64,000 nucleotides of DNA from Clostridium swellfunianum (GCF_023656515.1 NZ_JAMOFV010000006.1:4667735-4731734); one strand, 5' to 3'. Counted from the stretch's first letter, positions 53,774-62,320 are shown. Numbers and translations are program-made. The notes: generated by a model not told the origin, from the letters alone.

Positions 53774-54367
53774 CTATATTTTCTTTTTGAAAACAGCTTC
53801 ATTTACTGCCTGCAGCACTAAATTTTCTCTAATTCCTATGTATCTACAAATATCTTCTATAATTAATACACAGGCAATAACAGCTCCGATATCGTCTTCC
53901 TCATAATTTGTCAACAGGTAGTCTCTCTTATAATTATCCACAATATCCTTTTTGCATCTTATTTCGCTGTAGATAGTGTCTATAGTATGATATAAAATTG
54001 AATAAGACACTGTTATAAAATCTTTTTGTGACTTTTCACTGCCATTTATAACATCTCTAATTATTTTATTCAGGGAAGCGTTCTTATAGTACTGTTCTAT
54101 AGTTACATTGTAGTTGTTCCCTATATATCGACCTATTATATTGGCGTCAATTAGAGCAATTTCACCATCTGTGTTAAATAAAATGCTGAATTCTATATCA
54201 TCATTTTTCTCTTGTTTTATCTCTTCTATCATCTTTTTTGTTCTATAGTTAAAGCTTGAAGTAAACTTTGAATCCATAACAAAATACTCCAGCTCTCTGG
54301 CTGCTGCAATAGAAACAAAGTCTGCAAATCTTCTATATATTTTTCTCATATATTCCTTGCTTCTCAT
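53774..54367 (-). CDS. hypothetical helical protein
   Basis: A 197-residue soluble, largely helical protein with an N-terminal basic helix (MRSKEYMRKIYRRFADFVSIAAARELEYFV) and a charged middle. No signal peptide or membrane helix; no family recognised. The AGGAGG of an AGGAATACAGGAGGA block is spaced exactly for ATG at 54367, which decides this start over an upstream ATG. It lies downstream of repeat elements E5 and E7 and shows no operon link. Confidence 0.6.
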   Translation of the reverse strand: MRSKEYMRKIYRRFADFVSIAAARELEYFVMDSKFTSSFNYRTKKMIEEIKQEKNDDIEFSILFNTDGEIALIDANIIGRYIGNNYNVTIEQYYKNASLNKIIRDVINGSEKSQKDFITVSYSILYHTIDTIYSEIRCKKDIVDNYKRDYLLTNYEEDDIGAVIACVLIIEDICRYIGIRENLVLQAVNEAVFKKKI

Positions 54368-54374
54368 AATGATC

Positions 54375-54419
54375 CTCCTGTATTCCTCACAAGTACGCAA
54401 CAATTATAAATTGTTATGC
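54375..54419 (-). promoter_or_regulatory. single copy of the 23-nt hairpin / AGGAATACAGG element
   Basis: Minus strand: AGGAG, a 23-nt hairpin (54397-54419; arms CATAACAATT and AATTGTTGCG), 8 bases, then AGGAATACAGGAGGA and the ATG at 54367. Identical layout to the copies upstream of the S41 gene and at 43450-43495. Confidence 0.75.
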
Positions 54420-54480
54420 TCCTCTCGTATAGACACTGTTTATGGTTAGCAAATGGCTTTGTTTTTATGCAAAAAAATAA

Positions 54481-54493
54481 GAGCCAATGGCTC
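54481..54493 (-). terminator. terminator downstream of the MoxR operon
   Basis: GAGCCAATGGCTC is a perfect palindrome followed on the minus strand by TTATTTTTTTGC. It lies past elements E5 and E7, so it could stop read-through from the MoxR operon and from those repeats. Confidence 0.6.
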
Positions 54494-54510
54494 CCATAGG
54501 TTTTAATTAT

Positions 54511-54761
54511 TGGCTAAGTTTAATAACTCTGTTGAATTCACGCAGGTTATTTGTTCTCTAGGAAAGCGTTCGCTGCACATATAAGACTAAGACTTCTTTT
54601 ATATAACTCTGCTAAAATTTTTAAACTCGCTTCGCTCAAACAGTAAAAATTTTTTAACGCAGAATTACATAAAAGCAGTCAAGTCTTATTGATGTTCGCT
54701 CAATGTTTTCTACGAGACCAAATAACCTGCTTACTTCAACAGAGTTATTAAACATAGCCTA
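54511..54761. repeat. giant-hairpin element E7 (second subfamily)
   Basis: A 251-bp palindrome with perfect ends TTTAATAACTCTGTTGAA (54519-54536) and its complement. GTTCGCTGCA faces a complement of ATTGAGCGAA in the middle. The tip hairpin has stem AATTTTT/AAAAATT enclosing AAACTCGCTTCGCTCAAACAG. Compared with E6 the loop is conserved and the stems are completely different but still paired. Confidence 0.75.
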
Positions 54762-54770
54762 ATTATCAAT

Positions 54771-55108
54771 AATTTAACCTGTTGTGATAGTTGAAACCTA
54801 ACCTAGCGAGAAGGTATAAAATATGTGAAATGAGCATTGAGCAAATAACTAGAAGTTCTTGGCAAAGGAGTCGGCATAAAACCTTAGTGTTGTTCGTTTG
54901 TTTGAAGAAGGAGGTTAAAAGCCTAAATGGCTTTTAACGGGCAACTTGCGAGTGGGAACGAGCGCTCTTTAGTTGCCCAGTGGAAAACACTTGGTTTTAT
55001 GCCGACTCCGAGCCTTAGAACTTCATGTGAAGCGAGCTGCTCATAATGCATATTTTATACCTTCTCGCGGTGATTAGAGACGCAACTAGGACAACATGCT
55101 AAATTAAT
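54771..55108. repeat. giant-hairpin element E5 (long-tip form)
   Basis: A palindrome of about 340 bp ending close to the stop of the DUF4129-like gene. Outer arms contain GCGAGAAGGTATAAAATATG on both sides. The middle shows ATGAGCATTGAGCAAATAAC against a complement of GAGCAGCTCGCTTCACATG, then TTCTTGG against TTCTAAGG. The tip holds GGTTAAAAGCC/GGCTTTTAAC and GGGCAACTT...TAGTTGCCC. It shares both arms with E1 and the tip with E2 and E4. Confidence 0.75.
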
Positions 55109-55124
55109 GTTTAAATTCTATAAT

Positions 55125-56378
55125 CTACAGCTGTTTTTTTAATTTATCAAAGCTTTCCTTGATATCCTTAAGTTCTGATTCTGATACCTCATGAGTTGAA
55201 AACTTAGCCTCGTTGTATATGTCTGTCATAAGATTTAATCCATTTGTATTTTCAACATAGGCTTTAGTTATATTCTCAAGCTGTTTAGCTGTCATAGGTC
55301 TTTTAAAAATACCTTTTTCAAAGGTCTTTTCTTCAAATTTTTTATATACATTTAGTATTTGCTCTCTTATTGTGCCTGGCTTTATAAGGTTTTTGATAAA
55401 CCTAGTAATAGCGCTTCGTCTACTGCTTTTTTCCCTTTTTATCTTTTCTCTTTTCTCTTCAAGAGCTGTCTCCTTGTTGCCATATAGGCTTACGAACTTT
55501 GAAATAATTACAAACAAAGCTATTAAAACTACTATTATTACCACAATTCTAGCAACATTATAAAGCCACATCTGGGCTGTTGAATCCTCCCAAGCCACTT
55601 CAAAGGCTACGTCACCTTTTTTTCTTGCTTGCATGTTCAACATATCTGATATATTTGAATCTCCCATGGTTTTTAGAAGACGAGCTTTAAGCTTAGCTAT
55701 GCCATATAGTAAAGGCTTTGCCAGAATCAAACCAATAAGATCTATTAAGGCAGTAGCAGCTGCTCCTATAATAGACATTATATATTTAATAACTATAAGC
55801 AGCTTTTCAAATACTATGTCTATAGAAAGCGCCAGTATAGCCACCGAAATAAACACATTAAAGGTAAAGCTTCTTGGATTTCTAACCTTATAGTAATAGC
55901 TCCTTGCTTCTCTCATAACCACAACATTTGATATCAAATACATGATGTAAAATTTTAAAATGCTTTTGCTTAAAGCTATATCAACTAAGGGAAGTAAGGC
56001 TCCCATAAACAAAATCAAAATAAGGGTATTTTTTGCTCTAGCCTTATAGGCATCATAATTTACATCCTCATTCTCCATTTTATTAGTTACATATAGTATA
56101 AAAACAATAAATACACTATTTAAAATGAAATGCATTCCCCTGCTGATTGTAAAGGTAAGTGCAATTCCAGCTAAGGCTGGCAGGGCCTTTAGCCAAGCTT
56201 TATCCTCATACCTGTTCATTATCAATTGAAGCAAAAATGCAGCTGCCAAGGAAACAAAATATAGCCTGTAATCCAGCTTGTTAGCTAAAAAGATGCTGCT
56301 TATTATTCCCCAAATTATGAAGAAAAACATATTTATACTTATTGTATAAAAGGTTTTAATTTGTCTGTACCAGCTCAC
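55125..56378 (-). CDS. membrane protein with C-terminal DUF4129-like domain
   Basis: A 417-residue protein: seven to eight membrane helices over residues about 5-290, a basic cytoplasmic stretch (EEKREKIKREKSSRRS) and a C-terminal segment with REQILNVYKKFEEKTFEKGIFKRPMTAKQLE, the DUF4129 pattern usually found at the end of transglutaminase-like (TgpA) proteins. The transglutaminase domain itself is missing. Together with MoxR and DUF58 it forms the common three-gene module thought to handle protein folding or envelope assembly. GTG start, one base after the upstream stop, with AAGGAGG inside that gene. Confidence 0.8.
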   Translation of the reverse strand: MSWYRQIKTFYTISINMFFFIIWGIISSIFLANKLDYRLYFVSLAAAFLLQLIMNRYEDKAWLKALPALAGIALTFTISRGMHFILNSVFIVFILYVTNKMENEDVNYDAYKARAKNTLILILFMGALLPLVDIALSKSILKFYIMYLISNVVVMREARSYYYKVRNPRSFTFNVFISVAILALSIDIVFEKLLIVIKYIMSIIGAAATALIDLIGLILAKPLLYGIAKLKARLLKTMGDSNISDMLNMQARKKGDVAFEVAWEDSTAQMWLYNVARIVVIIVVLIALFVIISKFVSLYGNKETALEEKREKIKREKSSRRSAITRFIKNLIKPGTIREQILNVYKKFEEKTFEKGIFKRPMTAKQLENITKAYVENTNGLNLMTDIYNEAKFSTHEVSESELKDIKESFDKLKKQL

Positions 56379-56379
56379 C

Positions 56380-57501
56380 TTACACAACCTCCTTATAAAC
56401 TGCTTTTTCAATGCCGTCAATATGAGGTAAATCACTCTTAGAGGATACGTCTAAAAGCTTTATTAAAAAGCCCATTTTTCTCAGCTTTGAAAGCAGTGCT
56501 GCAGCCTCTGAACCTAAATAGGAGGTTACTACTAAGTAAGTACGGTTTCTTGTAAAATACTTAGCCTCCTGCTTTAAAAACTCACTAAAGCTCAGCCTTG
56601 GAGTATAGTCTATTCTTGCACAAAGCTCTAGAATAGCCTTTAAAGAGTTTAGTGCAGGTCTTACATTGTTGCTGAAGGAATCTCCATAATAAGTTAATTG
56701 TGAATTTGTAACCATACCAGTAGGTATGCCTTCCTTTATAGCTTGTCTAGCTACGGAGGCACCCACACTGATTCCTCTTTCAATATCCTTTGGTATTATG
56801 CTTTGCCAATAAAGCTCCCCGCATTGAACGTCCACAATTATAACAAGCTCCATTTCCGAGGTATAATCATAGTCCTTTACCATAAGCTTATTCATCTTCA
56901 AGCTTGACTTCCAGTGAATGTCCTTCATTCTATCCTCAATGCTATATTCTCTTATCCCCTTGATATACAAAGGGTCTTTGTATATCCATCTCTTGATTAT
57001 GCTATCTCCATACAAGCTTGTTGTAGCAAACTGAATATTTTTTAAATCAACAAGCTTTGGATAGACTAAGAGCTCAAGATAATCATAAATTTGAGTATCA
57101 TTTGAAAAGAAGCCAAAGATATCTCCTATTGATACTTCAATTTCCTTCAGCAAATAAGTGCCCCGCTTGTGTGCTTTATATGAGTAGCTTCGTTTTATTC
57201 TCTCAAACCACTTTATGTTGTATCTGGTAATATGATAGTTAAACTCTGTATACTTATTAAAGCTTTCATCAAGACTAAACTCAATGTTTCCAGGTGTTTT
57301 TTCCTTAAGCAGCAGAAAGGATATAGGCAGCCACTTGTTGTTTTCTATATTTATTGTTATTTTAAATTCTTCGCCTTCGTTAACCGCCAACCTGTCACTC
57401 TCTCTGAATATAGTAAGCTTGTCAAAGCCCTTTCTTCTCGTGTATTCAGCTAAAGCAAGCAGAACTATAAGCATTGTAATAAATGCAAAATAACCTAACA
57501 T
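56380..57501 (-). CDS. DUF58-domain protein
   Basis: A 373-residue protein: two short N-terminal hydrophobic segments, a beta-rich middle and the DUF58 signature GIREYSIEDRMKDIHWKSSLKMNKLMVKDYDYTSEMELVIIVDV near residues 175-220, part of a von Willebrand factor A-like fold. Usually encoded beside MoxR ATPases. The ATG at 57501 has GGAGG; an upstream in-frame ATG 4 codons away is less likely. Stops one base before the next gene's GTG. Confidence 0.92.
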   Translation of the reverse strand: MLGYFAFITMLIVLLALAEYTRRKGFDKLTIFRESDRLAVNEGEEFKITINIENNKWLPISFLLLKEKTPGNIEFSLDESFNKYTEFNYHITRYNIKWFERIKRSYSYKAHKRGTYLLKEIEVSIGDIFGFFSNDTQIYDYLELLVYPKLVDLKNIQFATTSLYGDSIIKRWIYKDPLYIKGIREYSIEDRMKDIHWKSSLKMNKLMVKDYDYTSEMELVIIVDVQCGELYWQSIIPKDIERGISVGASVARQAIKEGIPTGMVTNSQLTYYGDSFSNNVRPALNSLKAILELCARIDYTPRLSFSEFLKQEAKYFTRNRTYLVVTSYLGSEAAALLSKLRKMGFLIKLLDVSSKSDLPHIDGIEKAVYKEVV

Positions 57502-57555
57502 TGAAACCTCCATTCTATATGCCCTATGCTTTAAAACAAAGCTTTTAAGGTCTTA

Positions 57556-58506
57556 CTATATCTCTTCCAGAGGTGAATTAACAGTATTTAGTATATCAGC
57601 TACAATATCCTCAGGCTTATCCATAAGTCCGCTTACATCATTTCTTAAAATAAGTCTGTGGCTTAAAATTGGAACAGCCATCTCCTTTATGTCCTCAGGT
57701 ATTACATAATCTCTACCCCGTACAGCTGCCAAAGCCTGACTTCCCTTCATAAGATTTAATGAAGCTCTTGGACTACAGCCAAGCTCAATATTTTTATGCT
57801 TTCTCGTAGCACTTACAAGCTCTAGTATATAATTCTTGATTTCATTGCTCACGTGAATTTTTGTGAAGTTGTTTTGAACATATTCTATTTCTTCCATAGT
57901 TACTGCAGCCTGAAGCTCCTCTAGTGGATCCTTTTCCATATATCTATCTAGAATATCCTTTTCCTCAGAAAATTCAGGATATCCCATGCTAATTCTCATG
58001 AAAAATCTATCAAGCTGTGCTTCTGGCAGTGGAAAGGTTCCAAACTGCTCTACTGGGTTTTGAGTGGCGATAACAAAGAAAGGCTTATTTAATTTAATAG
58101 TTTCACCCTCTACAGTTATTTGTCTCTCCTCCATACACTCTAAAAGTGCTGACTGAGTTCTTGGAGTAGCTCTATTTATTTCATCAGCCAATACAATTTG
58201 GCTTAATAAAGGTCCTTTTCTAAATTCAAATTCACCATTTTTTTGATTATAAAAATATATTCCTGTTAAATCTGAAGGCAGGAGGTCTGGAGTAAACTGT
58301 ATTCTCTTAAAACTGCAGTTCATTGATTTGGAAAGAGCTTTTGCAAGCTTTGTTTTGCCAAGCCCAGGCACGTCCTCTAAAAGCACATGACCTGAACATA
58401 TAAAAGAAACTACTATCTTTTCTACTTTATCTTTTTTTCCTACTATTACTTTGCCTATATTATCTACAATTTTATCTCTAAACTGTTGAAATTTAATAAT
58501 CTCCAC
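57556..58506 (-). CDS. MoxR-family AAA ATPase
   Basis: A 316-residue AAA+ ATPase: Walker A EDVPGLGKT at residues 44-52, Walker B VLADEINRAT near 106-114, sensor residues in ATQNPVEQFGTFPLPEAQLDRFFM, and a C-terminal lid domain (GCSPRASLNLMKGSQALAAVRGRDYVIPEDI). MoxR proteins act as chaperone-like ATPases for maturation of protein complexes together with VWA proteins such as the DUF58 protein encoded next. GTG start behind AAAGGTTGATG. Confidence 0.94.
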   Translation of the reverse strand: MEIIKFQQFRDKIVDNIGKVIVGKKDKVEKIVVSFICSGHVLLEDVPGLGKTKLAKALSKSMNCSFKRIQFTPDLLPSDLTGIYFYNQKNGEFEFRKGPLLSQIVLADEINRATPRTQSALLECMEERQITVEGETIKLNKPFFVIATQNPVEQFGTFPLPEAQLDRFFMRISMGYPEFSEEKDILDRYMEKDPLEELQAAVTMEEIEYVQNNFTKIHVSNEIKNYILELVSATRKHKNIELGCSPRASLNLMKGSQALAAVRGRDYVIPEDIKEMAVPILSHRLILRNDVSGLMDKPEDIVADILNTVNSPLEEI

Positions 58507-58661
58507 TTACATCAACCTTTCTTTGATTTAGTAATTAAATTATATCACTATTAAAAATATTTGTATTCTTTATTTTTCTATTAACCTTTTTAAAATTATG
58601 TGATATACTAGTAGCAAGATTATATGCACACGTTAGCACAACTGTAAAATCGCCATTTCTT

Positions 58662-58745
58662 GTTACTTTTATAGAGGTTAAAATCCTATTGGATTTTAAT
58701 AAGCAGTTTGCAATTAGTGCAGGCCTGCTTAAGCTCTCCGGTAAC
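58662..58745 (+). promoter_or_regulatory. structured leader of pgmB
   Basis: GTTAC (58662-58666) can close with GTAAC (58741-58745) around two hairpins: TTAAAATCC/GGATTTTAA (58678-58699) and AAGCAG/CTGCTT (58701-58730). GAGGTTAAAA-N-CC...GG-N-TTTTAA matches the tip motif of the giant-hairpin elements E2, E4 and E5. Located in the untranslated leader, 20 bases before pgmB. Confidence 0.45.
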
Positions 58746-58765
58746 TTGATTGAAAGGAGAACTCA

Positions 58766-59413
58766 ATGAACGAAATCAAGGCTTGTCTATTTGACTTAGA
58801 CGGCGTTATAGTAGATACTGCTAAATATCACTATTTAGCATGGAAGAGACTTGCTAATGAACTTGGCTTTGAATTTACTGAAGAAGATAATGAAAGGCTA
58901 AAGGGAGTAAGCAGAATGAAATCTTTAGAAATACTCCTAGAGCTTGGCGAAATTTCTGCTGATGATTCAGCAATGGAAGCCTATGCTGCAAAGAAAAATG
59001 CTTGGTATGTAGAGTATATCTCAAAAATGGATTCCTCTGAAATACTTCCAGGTGTTTTAGATTTTCTTAGGGAGCTTAAGGATAATGGCATAAAAATTTC
59101 TCTTGGCTCTGTAAGTAAAAACGCTATGACTATCCTTAATAATGTAGGAATTGTTGAGTATTTTGACGCTGTTATAGATGGAACAAAAATAACTCATGCA
59201 AAACCAAATCCTGAAGTTTTCCTTAAAGGTGCTGAGGAGTTAGGTGTAGACCCAAAAGAATGTGTTGTATTTGAGGACGCACAGGCAGGTATTGAAGCTG
59301 CAATAAATGCAGGAATGTACAGCGTTGGAATTGGTTCCGCTGACATCCTTCAAAAAGCTAATACTGTAATTCCTGGCTTTGAAGGAATGACCTTAGATAA
59401 GCTTAAACTTTAG
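58766..59413 (+). CDS. pgmB: beta-phosphoglucomutase
   Basis: A 215-residue HAD-family enzyme. The nucleophile motif is FDLDGVIVDTAKYHYLAWK (Asp10, Asp12), the GVSRMKSLEILLELGE segment matches beta-phosphoglucomutases, and the later motifs are GSVSKNA, KPNPEVFL and FEDAQAGIEAA. It converts beta-glucose 1-phosphate to glucose 6-phosphate. The product of the GH65 phosphorylase encoded next is its substrate, which supports the call. AAAGGAGA precedes the ATG. Confidence 0.95.
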   Translation: MNEIKACLFDLDGVIVDTAKYHYLAWKRLANELGFEFTEEDNERLKGVSRMKSLEILLELGEISADDSAMEAYAAKKNAWYVEYISKMDSSEILPGVLDFLRELKDNGIKISLGSVSKNAMTILNNVGIVEYFDAVIDGTKITHAKPNPEVFLKGAEELGVDPKECVVFEDAQAGIEAAINAGMYSVGIGSADILQKANTVIPGFEGMTLDKLKL

Positions 59414-59451
59414 GTTAGCTGCGCTTGCTAACCTTTAATTTTAAATTATTA

Positions 59452-59465
59452 GGCAAACGCTTGCA
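59452..59465. promoter_or_regulatory. catabolite-responsive element (cre) before the phosphorylase gene
   Basis: On the minus strand TGCAAGCGTTTGCC fits the CcpA consensus TGNAARCGNWWNCN; a TATAAT box lies 14 bases downstream on the plus strand (59479-59484), so CcpA bound here would block initiation for the phosphorylase gene. Confidence 0.75.
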
Positions 59466-59494
59466 TAATAATTTTCCGTATAATCTATTTGACT

Positions 59495-59602
59495 AATATA
59501 TAATGCAAAAGTTCTAATACATTAATGGTGTCCCAAAAACCCTTGAAGATTGGGTATTTTGTGACAGCATTAATATAAGAACTTTATTGCATTATATATA
59601 AT
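59495..59602. repeat. nested palindromic MITE, copy C, inside the phosphorylase leader
   Basis: Ends ATATATAATGCAAAAGTTCT and the complement, inner arms GTCCCAAAAACCC and GGGTATTTTGTGAC; very close to the copy at 43557-43662. It lies between the cre/-10 region and the GH65 gene, so it will be part of the mRNA leader. Confidence 0.85.
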
Positions 59603-59648
59603 ATAGAAGATAAAAGTAAGTTAATTTTCTAGAAAAGGAGATATATCT

Positions 59649-61952
59649 ATGAAGCAATGTTTTAAAATTGATGAATGGCTGGTAATAGAGGAAGGTTTTA
59701 ATCCAAATGAAAATAGAGTAGCTGAAAGCATCTGCAGCCTTGGAAACGGACATATGGGTCAAAGAGCTAATTTTGAAGAAACCTACAGTGGTGATTCTCT
59801 TCAAGGAAGCTACCTGGCTGGTGTTTATTATCCAGACAAGACCAGAGTTGGCTGGTGGAAAAACGGCTATCCAGAGTACTTTGCAAAAGTTTTAAATTCA
59901 ACTAACTGGATAGGAATAAATATAGAGATAAATGGTGAAACCTTAGACTTAGCTAAGGCTGAAGTTAAGGATTTTAAAAGAATACTTAATATGAAGGAAG
60001 CATATTTAGAGCGTTCCTTCACTGCAGTACTAGCTAATGGAAATGAAGTTAAAGTAAATGCAAAGAGGTTTTTAAGCTCAGTTTACAAAGAAGTTGGAGC
60101 AATAAAATATTCTATCACCCCTGTTAATTTCAGCGGTGAACTTAAAATCACCCCTTACTTAGATGGAGACATAATGAATGAAGACTCCAATTACGACGAA
60201 AAATTCTGGGATGAGGTTAAGATTAGTGCTTCTAAAGATATATCTTCTCTAGTTATGAAAACTAAGAAGCTTGATTTCCACATTTGCTCTGCCATGAAAT
60301 TTAATATTGTTAATAATGGAGCTGGTATTTCAGCTGAAATAGAAACTAATGTGAAAGAAAAATATGTTTCAAATATTGTAACAGTTAATGCTGCTCAAGG
60401 CGAAGAAATAGTTATTTACAAGTATGCTGCAAATGTAACCTCCAGAGACTATGAAAAGGAAGAATTAGAGCAAAAAGCTGTAGAAATTTTAAGCAAGGCC
60501 TATGAAACTGGCTTTGACAAGCTGTTTGAAGCTCATAAAAAAGCTTGGGAGGTTAAATGGAAGGAAAGCGACATTGTTATTGAAGGTGACGCTGAAGCTC
60601 AGCAAGGTATAAGATTTAATATATTCCAGTTAAATCAAACCTATACTGGAGAAGATGAAAGACTAAATATTGGTCCAAAGGGCTTCACCGGTGAAAAATA
60701 CGGCGGAAGCACCTACTGGGATACAGAAGCTTATTGTATTCCCTTCTACCTTTCAACCTCTGAGGAAAAGGTAGCAAGAAACCTTTTAGTATATAGATAT
60801 AAGCAGCTTGAAAAAGCTAAAGAAAACGCAAGAAAGCTTGGCTTTAAAAAAGGTGCACTATATCCAATGGTTACAATGAACGGTGAGGAATGCCATAATG
60901 AGTGGGAAATCACCTTTGAAGAAATACACAGAAATGGTGCCATAGCTTATGCAATCTACAACTATGTAAACTACACTGGCGATAAAGCTTATCTAGGTCA
61001 ATATGGCTTTGAGGTGCTTGCAGAAATTTCTCGTTTCTGGGAGGAAAGAGTTCATTTTGCACCTAGAAAAGGCAAATATGTAATGCATGGTGTTACTGGT
61101 CCTAATGAATACGAAAATAATGTAAATAATAACTGGTATACCAACAGAATGGCAGCTTGGACATTAGAATACACTTTAGAGGTTATAGACTATCTAAAGG
61201 CTAATGAACCAGAAAGCTATAAGAAATTAGAAGCTAAGCTACAAATTAACGCTGAAGAAACAGCTAAGTGGAGAGATATAGTAGATAACATGTTCTATCC
61301 TGTTGATGAAGAGCTTGGAATCTTCCTGCAGCAGGAAGGCTATATGGATAAGGAGCAGATACTTGTAAGCGAATTAGCTCCAGCAGATAGACCTTTAAAT
61401 CAAAAATGGTCTTGGGACAGAATTCTTCGTTCCTGCTTCATAAAGCAAGCTGATGTACTTCAAGGCTTATACTTCCTGGAAGATAAATTTGATGAAGCTA
61501 CAATAAGAAGAAATTTCAACTTCTATGAGCCTAGAACAGTACATGAATCCTCCCTATCTCCTTGTGTTCACGCAATACTTGCATCAAAGCTTGGAATGCA
61601 GGATAAGGCCTACGAAATGTATTTAAGAACCTCAAGACTGGACCTAGATAACTACAACAACGACACCGAGGATGGCTGTCATACAACAAGCATGGCTGGA
61701 ACTTGGATGTCTGTAGTTCAAGGCTTTGGTGGCATGAGAGTTAGAGATGGAAAACTTCACTTTAACCCATTTATTCCAGGTCACTGGACTTCCTTCTCCT
61801 TTAAGGTTATGTTTAGGGACGCACTTTTAAAGGTTACTGCAGCTAAGGAAAGCATAGTAATCAGCAATGAGTCCTATAAAGATCTAACTTTAGTAGTTAA
61901 TGGCAAGGAGTATACAGCTAAGGCTAATAGCCAATTAACAATTAATAATTAG
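59649..61952 (+). CDS. mapA: GH65 glycoside phosphorylase, probably maltose phosphorylase
   Basis: A 767-residue GH65 enzyme. An N-terminal beta-sandwich (about 1-270) precedes an (alpha/alpha)6 barrel; the catalytic acid is Glu487 in TGPNEYENNVNNNWYTN, the same position as in Lactobacillus maltose phosphorylase. GEECHNEWEITFEEIHRN and HTVHESSLSPCVHA are other barrel motifs. It splits maltose with phosphate into glucose and beta-glucose 1-phosphate, which PgmB then converts. Kojibiose or nigerose specificity cannot be ruled out. AAAAGGAGAT precedes the ATG. Confidence 0.9.
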   Translation: MKQCFKIDEWLVIEEGFNPNENRVAESICSLGNGHMGQRANFEETYSGDSLQGSYLAGVYYPDKTRVGWWKNGYPEYFAKVLNSTNWIGINIEINGETLDLAKAEVKDFKRILNMKEAYLERSFTAVLANGNEVKVNAKRFLSSVYKEVGAIKYSITPVNFSGELKITPYLDGDIMNEDSNYDEKFWDEVKISASKDISSLVMKTKKLDFHICSAMKFNIVNNGAGISAEIETNVKEKYVSNIVTVNAAQGEEIVIYKYAANVTSRDYEKEELEQKAVEILSKAYETGFDKLFEAHKKAWEVKWKESDIVIEGDAEAQQGIRFNIFQLNQTYTGEDERLNIGPKGFTGEKYGGSTYWDTEAYCIPFYLSTSEEKVARNLLVYRYKQLEKAKENARKLGFKKGALYPMVTMNGEECHNEWEITFEEIHRNGAIAYAIYNYVNYTGDKAYLGQYGFEVLAEISRFWEERVHFAPRKGKYVMHGVTGPNEYENNVNNNWYTNRMAAWTLEYTLEVIDYLKANEPESYKKLEAKLQINAEETAKWRDIVDNMFYPVDEELGIFLQQEGYMDKEQILVSELAPADRPLNQKWSWDRILRSCFIKQADVLQGLYFLEDKFDEATIRRNFNFYEPRTVHESSLSPCVHAILASKLGMQDKAYEMYLRTSRLDLDNYNNDTEDGCHTTSMAGTWMSVVQGFGGMRVRDGKLHFNPFIPGHWTSFSFKVMFRDALLKVTAAKESIVISNESYKDLTLVVNGKEYTAKANSQLTINN

Positions 61953-61965
61953 CACTCATAATAAA

Positions 61966-62057
61966 GAAGCTGTCGCAAAATACGTTAGTATAAAAGCAGC
62001 TTAAATATAAAAAACCTATGCTTTAAAAATTATTTTAGCATAGGTTTTTTATATTTA
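61966..62057 (+). terminator. terminator derived from a repeat-like arm after the phosphorylase gene
   Basis: A 21-bp perfect stem: TAAATATAAAAAACCTATGCT (62002-62022) opposite its complement (62037-62057), with a U-run on both strands. The preceding 35 bases (GCTGTCGCAAAATA..., ATAAAAGCAGC) match the outer arm of giant-hairpin E3, so the terminator appears to have grown out of such a repeat. Confidence 0.75.
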
Positions 62058-62095
62058 TTTATTTGTTGGACGATATAAGAAAATTGTTCATTATA

Positions 62096-62299
62096 TTAAT
62101 CATTATTAGTTTTATTCTTATCATTATTTATAATTTTTTTATGATTGATATAAGCATTGATAAACATTAAAATGCTTGCAATCATACTTAAAACAATCGA
62201 AGGTGTTGATTTCTTGTCTGATACGTTAAGCATAAAAGATATTAAGAAACAAAATCCTGAAAATAACCATAAATTACGAGATAATTTTAAATTCTTCAC
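62096..62299 (-). CDS. small two-helix membrane protein, unknown
   Basis: A 67-residue protein with two hydrophobic segments (about 10-28 and 33-52) and a lysine- and asparagine-rich tail. GTG start with GGGGGG upstream. No family recognised. Lies downstream of a gene-cassette-like end, so it may be the neighbour of an inserted cassette. Confidence 0.5.
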   Translation of the reverse strand: MKNLKLSRNLWLFSGFCFLISFMLNVSDKKSTPSIVLSMIASILMFINAYINHKKIINNDKNKTNND

Positions 62300-62320
62300 A
62301 AAAATCCCCCCATGTGTTTT

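Noticed and set aside
55125-56435. Longer start of the DUF4129-like gene upstream of 56378
   Set aside because: The upstream codons overlap the DUF58 gene by 56 bases and lack a ribosome site; AAGGAGG is correctly spaced for GTG at 56378.
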